Of a stretch of 64,000 nt of DNA, positions 62,272 through 64,000 are shown piece after piece (the stretch's first letter is position 1; each line of letters begins with the position of its first letter). Source of the stretch: Agelaius tricolor. Its lineage: Eukaryota > Chordata > Aves > Passeriformes > Icteridae. A program made the position numbers and the translations under genes. The notes under the pieces are model-generated. The model did not search any database. It was not told the DNA's origin and saw only the letters and a program-made list of their open reading frames with translations. The DNA is taken from contig JALJCS010000001.1 in assembly GCA_023055355.1 (NCBI GenBank), forward strand, positions 50,349,381 through 50,413,380, written 5' to 3'.

Positions 62272-63032
62272 TATTTAAGCCAAATGGTTTATGAAAACTT
62301 ACCAGATCCAATGGCCTGAACTTTCAGAGGAAACAACTCTTTTCCTTGGTTCCTGTAATTTTCCTGCTACTTGCAGTTTCGCCATACAAGAGACATGTCC
62401 CGATAACAAGAATTGGAGCAGGTCAAAACACCTGCTATGCTTGGTTAACCTTCCATGGCTTGTTTTTGGTTTCCTCACCCCCCCCCCTTCAGAAAAACTA
62501 GCACTGTATTAATGAGGTTTTATTCATGCAACAGGCTGATTCCATTGATGAGGCATTTCTCAAGTATGCAGGTCTGCATTCATCTTTATTCTGTTTCTGT
62601 TCCATGTCCTGTATTTCAGAGCACACTCCAAGGACTTTAGAAAATAATTGAATCAACCCATACTATAAAGGTAGAAAACTACAAACAGGTTACTACAGAA
62701 AGTAACTGCTGAGGGGCAATTCTCAAAGTACAAAAACTTTGTAAGAATAGGTAAAGCCTTACAGCTGATCCTTGTCCACACTATAGGCTCTACTCTCCAG
62801 CAGAAGAGCAAAGGCATGTTAAGGCAAGGAAATGTTGCACAGAGCAAGTACAGAACACAGCAGGAACCATGAATGATTTGGGTGAGATGTGTTTAAGTAC
62901 AGAACTGTGTTCTGCAAATGTTAAATTCTTTCTAAAGCTACTCGCAACAAGGGATGAGTGAAAATATTTGACAAAATTAGGATTTTTTGTTATATTTTGT
63001 ATTGATATTCATTTTAAATTGAGTTAAAGAAC

Positions 63033-63038
63033 AATAAA
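63033..63038 (+). terminator. Poly(A) signal of the VAC8-like gene
   Basis: AATAAA about 760 bp after the stop codon, followed by T/G-rich sequence (GGTATTCGTGTTTAAATTC). It is the first canonical hexamer downstream of the stop, giving a 3' UTR of about 0.8 kb. Confidence 0.6.
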
Positions 63039-63754
63039 AAGGTATTCGTGTTTAAATTCAACTTATTTTCTTACACATATACTTCCCATGGGCAAGCAGA
63101 TGTTCAGCCATCTCCAGGAAAACTGGGTTCCATCATGTGTAATGGTTACTTGGGAAGACACACATGTAACTTTAAACATCCCCCTTTCCTCTTCCTTCCC
63201 CCAGCTTTATATGCCCAGCATGACAACGTAAGGTATGCAATGTCCCTATGGTCAGCTGGGGTCACCTGTCCCAGCTGTCCCCTCCCAACTTCTCATGCAA
63301 CCCCAGGCAGGTGGGGTGGGGTGAGAGGCAGACTCTGTGCAAATGCTGATGAGCAGTAACTAAAACATCCCTGTGTAACCAACCTTGTGTTCAGCACAAA
63401 CCCAAACATGGCCCCCTTTGAGCTACTGTGAAGAAAATTAACTCTACCCCAGCCAAAAGCAGCACACTGTCTTTCATGGCACTTCTGACCATCTCATAGC
63501 TCTTATGTGCACGTAGAGCTTTAGAGCTGACACTGGGTACAAACATGCTATAAAAGTGAGATTAAAAAAATAGTTTAAAAAAGTTATTCCATCAGTTAAG
63601 AGCTCAGTGTTCCATTTTATTGTGGCTCAAATCTCTGAATTTAACTTTGGTGCTTGAGGGAGGCATTTTTGATAATTATTTCTTTTAATATCTGCAAGTT
63701 CTTTCCAATGGTACTGTTTGGGAAAAAACAGAACACAACAATGCACCTCCCCTC

Positions 63755-63826
63755 CAAAAAAAAACCAACCAAAAACCCAAAAAAACAAAGCAAAAACAAA
63801 CAAGCAAAAAAAGTAAAACCAACCAA
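63755..63826. repeat. A-rich low-complexity tract
   Basis: About 70 bp of A interrupted by C and occasional G (CCAACCAAAAACCC, CAAGCAAAAAAAG), producing a lysine-rich ORF on one strand and a phenylalanine-rich one on the other. Confidence 0.8.
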
Positions 63827-64000
63827 AACCACACTCAGTGCAGTAAAAAGGCCTTATGAAATTGCAGGGTAGACAGAAACTTTGGATAAAGCAATATGGC
63901 ATTTTCAATACTCATCCATGACAGGAATTCCATTTTGAAATCTCGTGACAAACCATGTGCTCAGCCTTGGGCAGGTGGACTTTCTAAAACAAAGGACTGG

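Larger units (their letters stand above)
62272..64000. other. 3' UTR and downstream flank of the VAC8-like gene
   Basis: No further coding exon is supported on either strand. The 3' UTR probably runs to about 63.06 kb. Beyond it is AT-rich sequence with a C-run at 62480-62488 (inside the UTR) and an A-rich CAAA-type tract at about 63755-63825. Confidence 0.6.

Overview
This is a piece of bird nuclear genome, probably from a passerine. The evidence is intron-split genes with GT-AG junctions, CpG-island promoters, CR1 LINE fragments as the main interspersed repeat, and an LTR with TGTCC...GGACA ends of a kind I associate with songbirds. There are no bacterial operons, no tRNA or rRNA genes and no CRISPR arrays. 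Gene models were built by hand from reading frame, splice-site phase and remembered protein families; no alignment was run.

Layout, left to right. (1) Positions 1-2150, minus strand: the 5' part of MTFR2 (three coding exons, continuing off the left edge) with a CpG-island promoter. (2) Positions 2.2-5.1 kb: intergenic. (3) Positions about 5.1-30.8 kb, minus strand: complete BCLAF1, with eleven coding exons giving 920 codons, probable non-coding 5' exons and a CpG-island promoter at 29.9-31.3 kb. A solo LTR sits in one intron. (4) Positions 31.4-38 kb: gene-free DNA with CR1 fragments, a CA microsatellite and a short palindrome. (5) Positions 38.15-63.05 kb, plus strand: a complete 14-exon gene for a 574-residue armadillo-repeat protein. 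It resembles yeast Vac8 in length, repeat order and a Gly2/Cys N-terminus of the myristoylated and palmitoylated type. I know of no named human counterpart. (6) On the opposite strand inside that gene, at 54.4-59.4 kb, there are exon-like segments of an unidentified gene. One is a terminal exon with its own poly(A) signal; another has a one-base slip in an A homopolymer.

How the genes relate. MTFR2 and BCLAF1 lie head to tail, as at human 6q23. The VAC8-like gene is divergent from BCLAF1, with about 7 kb between BCLAF1's promoter and its start codon, on the side where mammals have MAP7. BCLAF1 is a broadly expressed nuclear RNA-processing factor and MTFR2 a mitochondrial-fission regulator; nothing in the sequence links them functionally. 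The most interesting material is the VAC8-like gene and its antisense companion.
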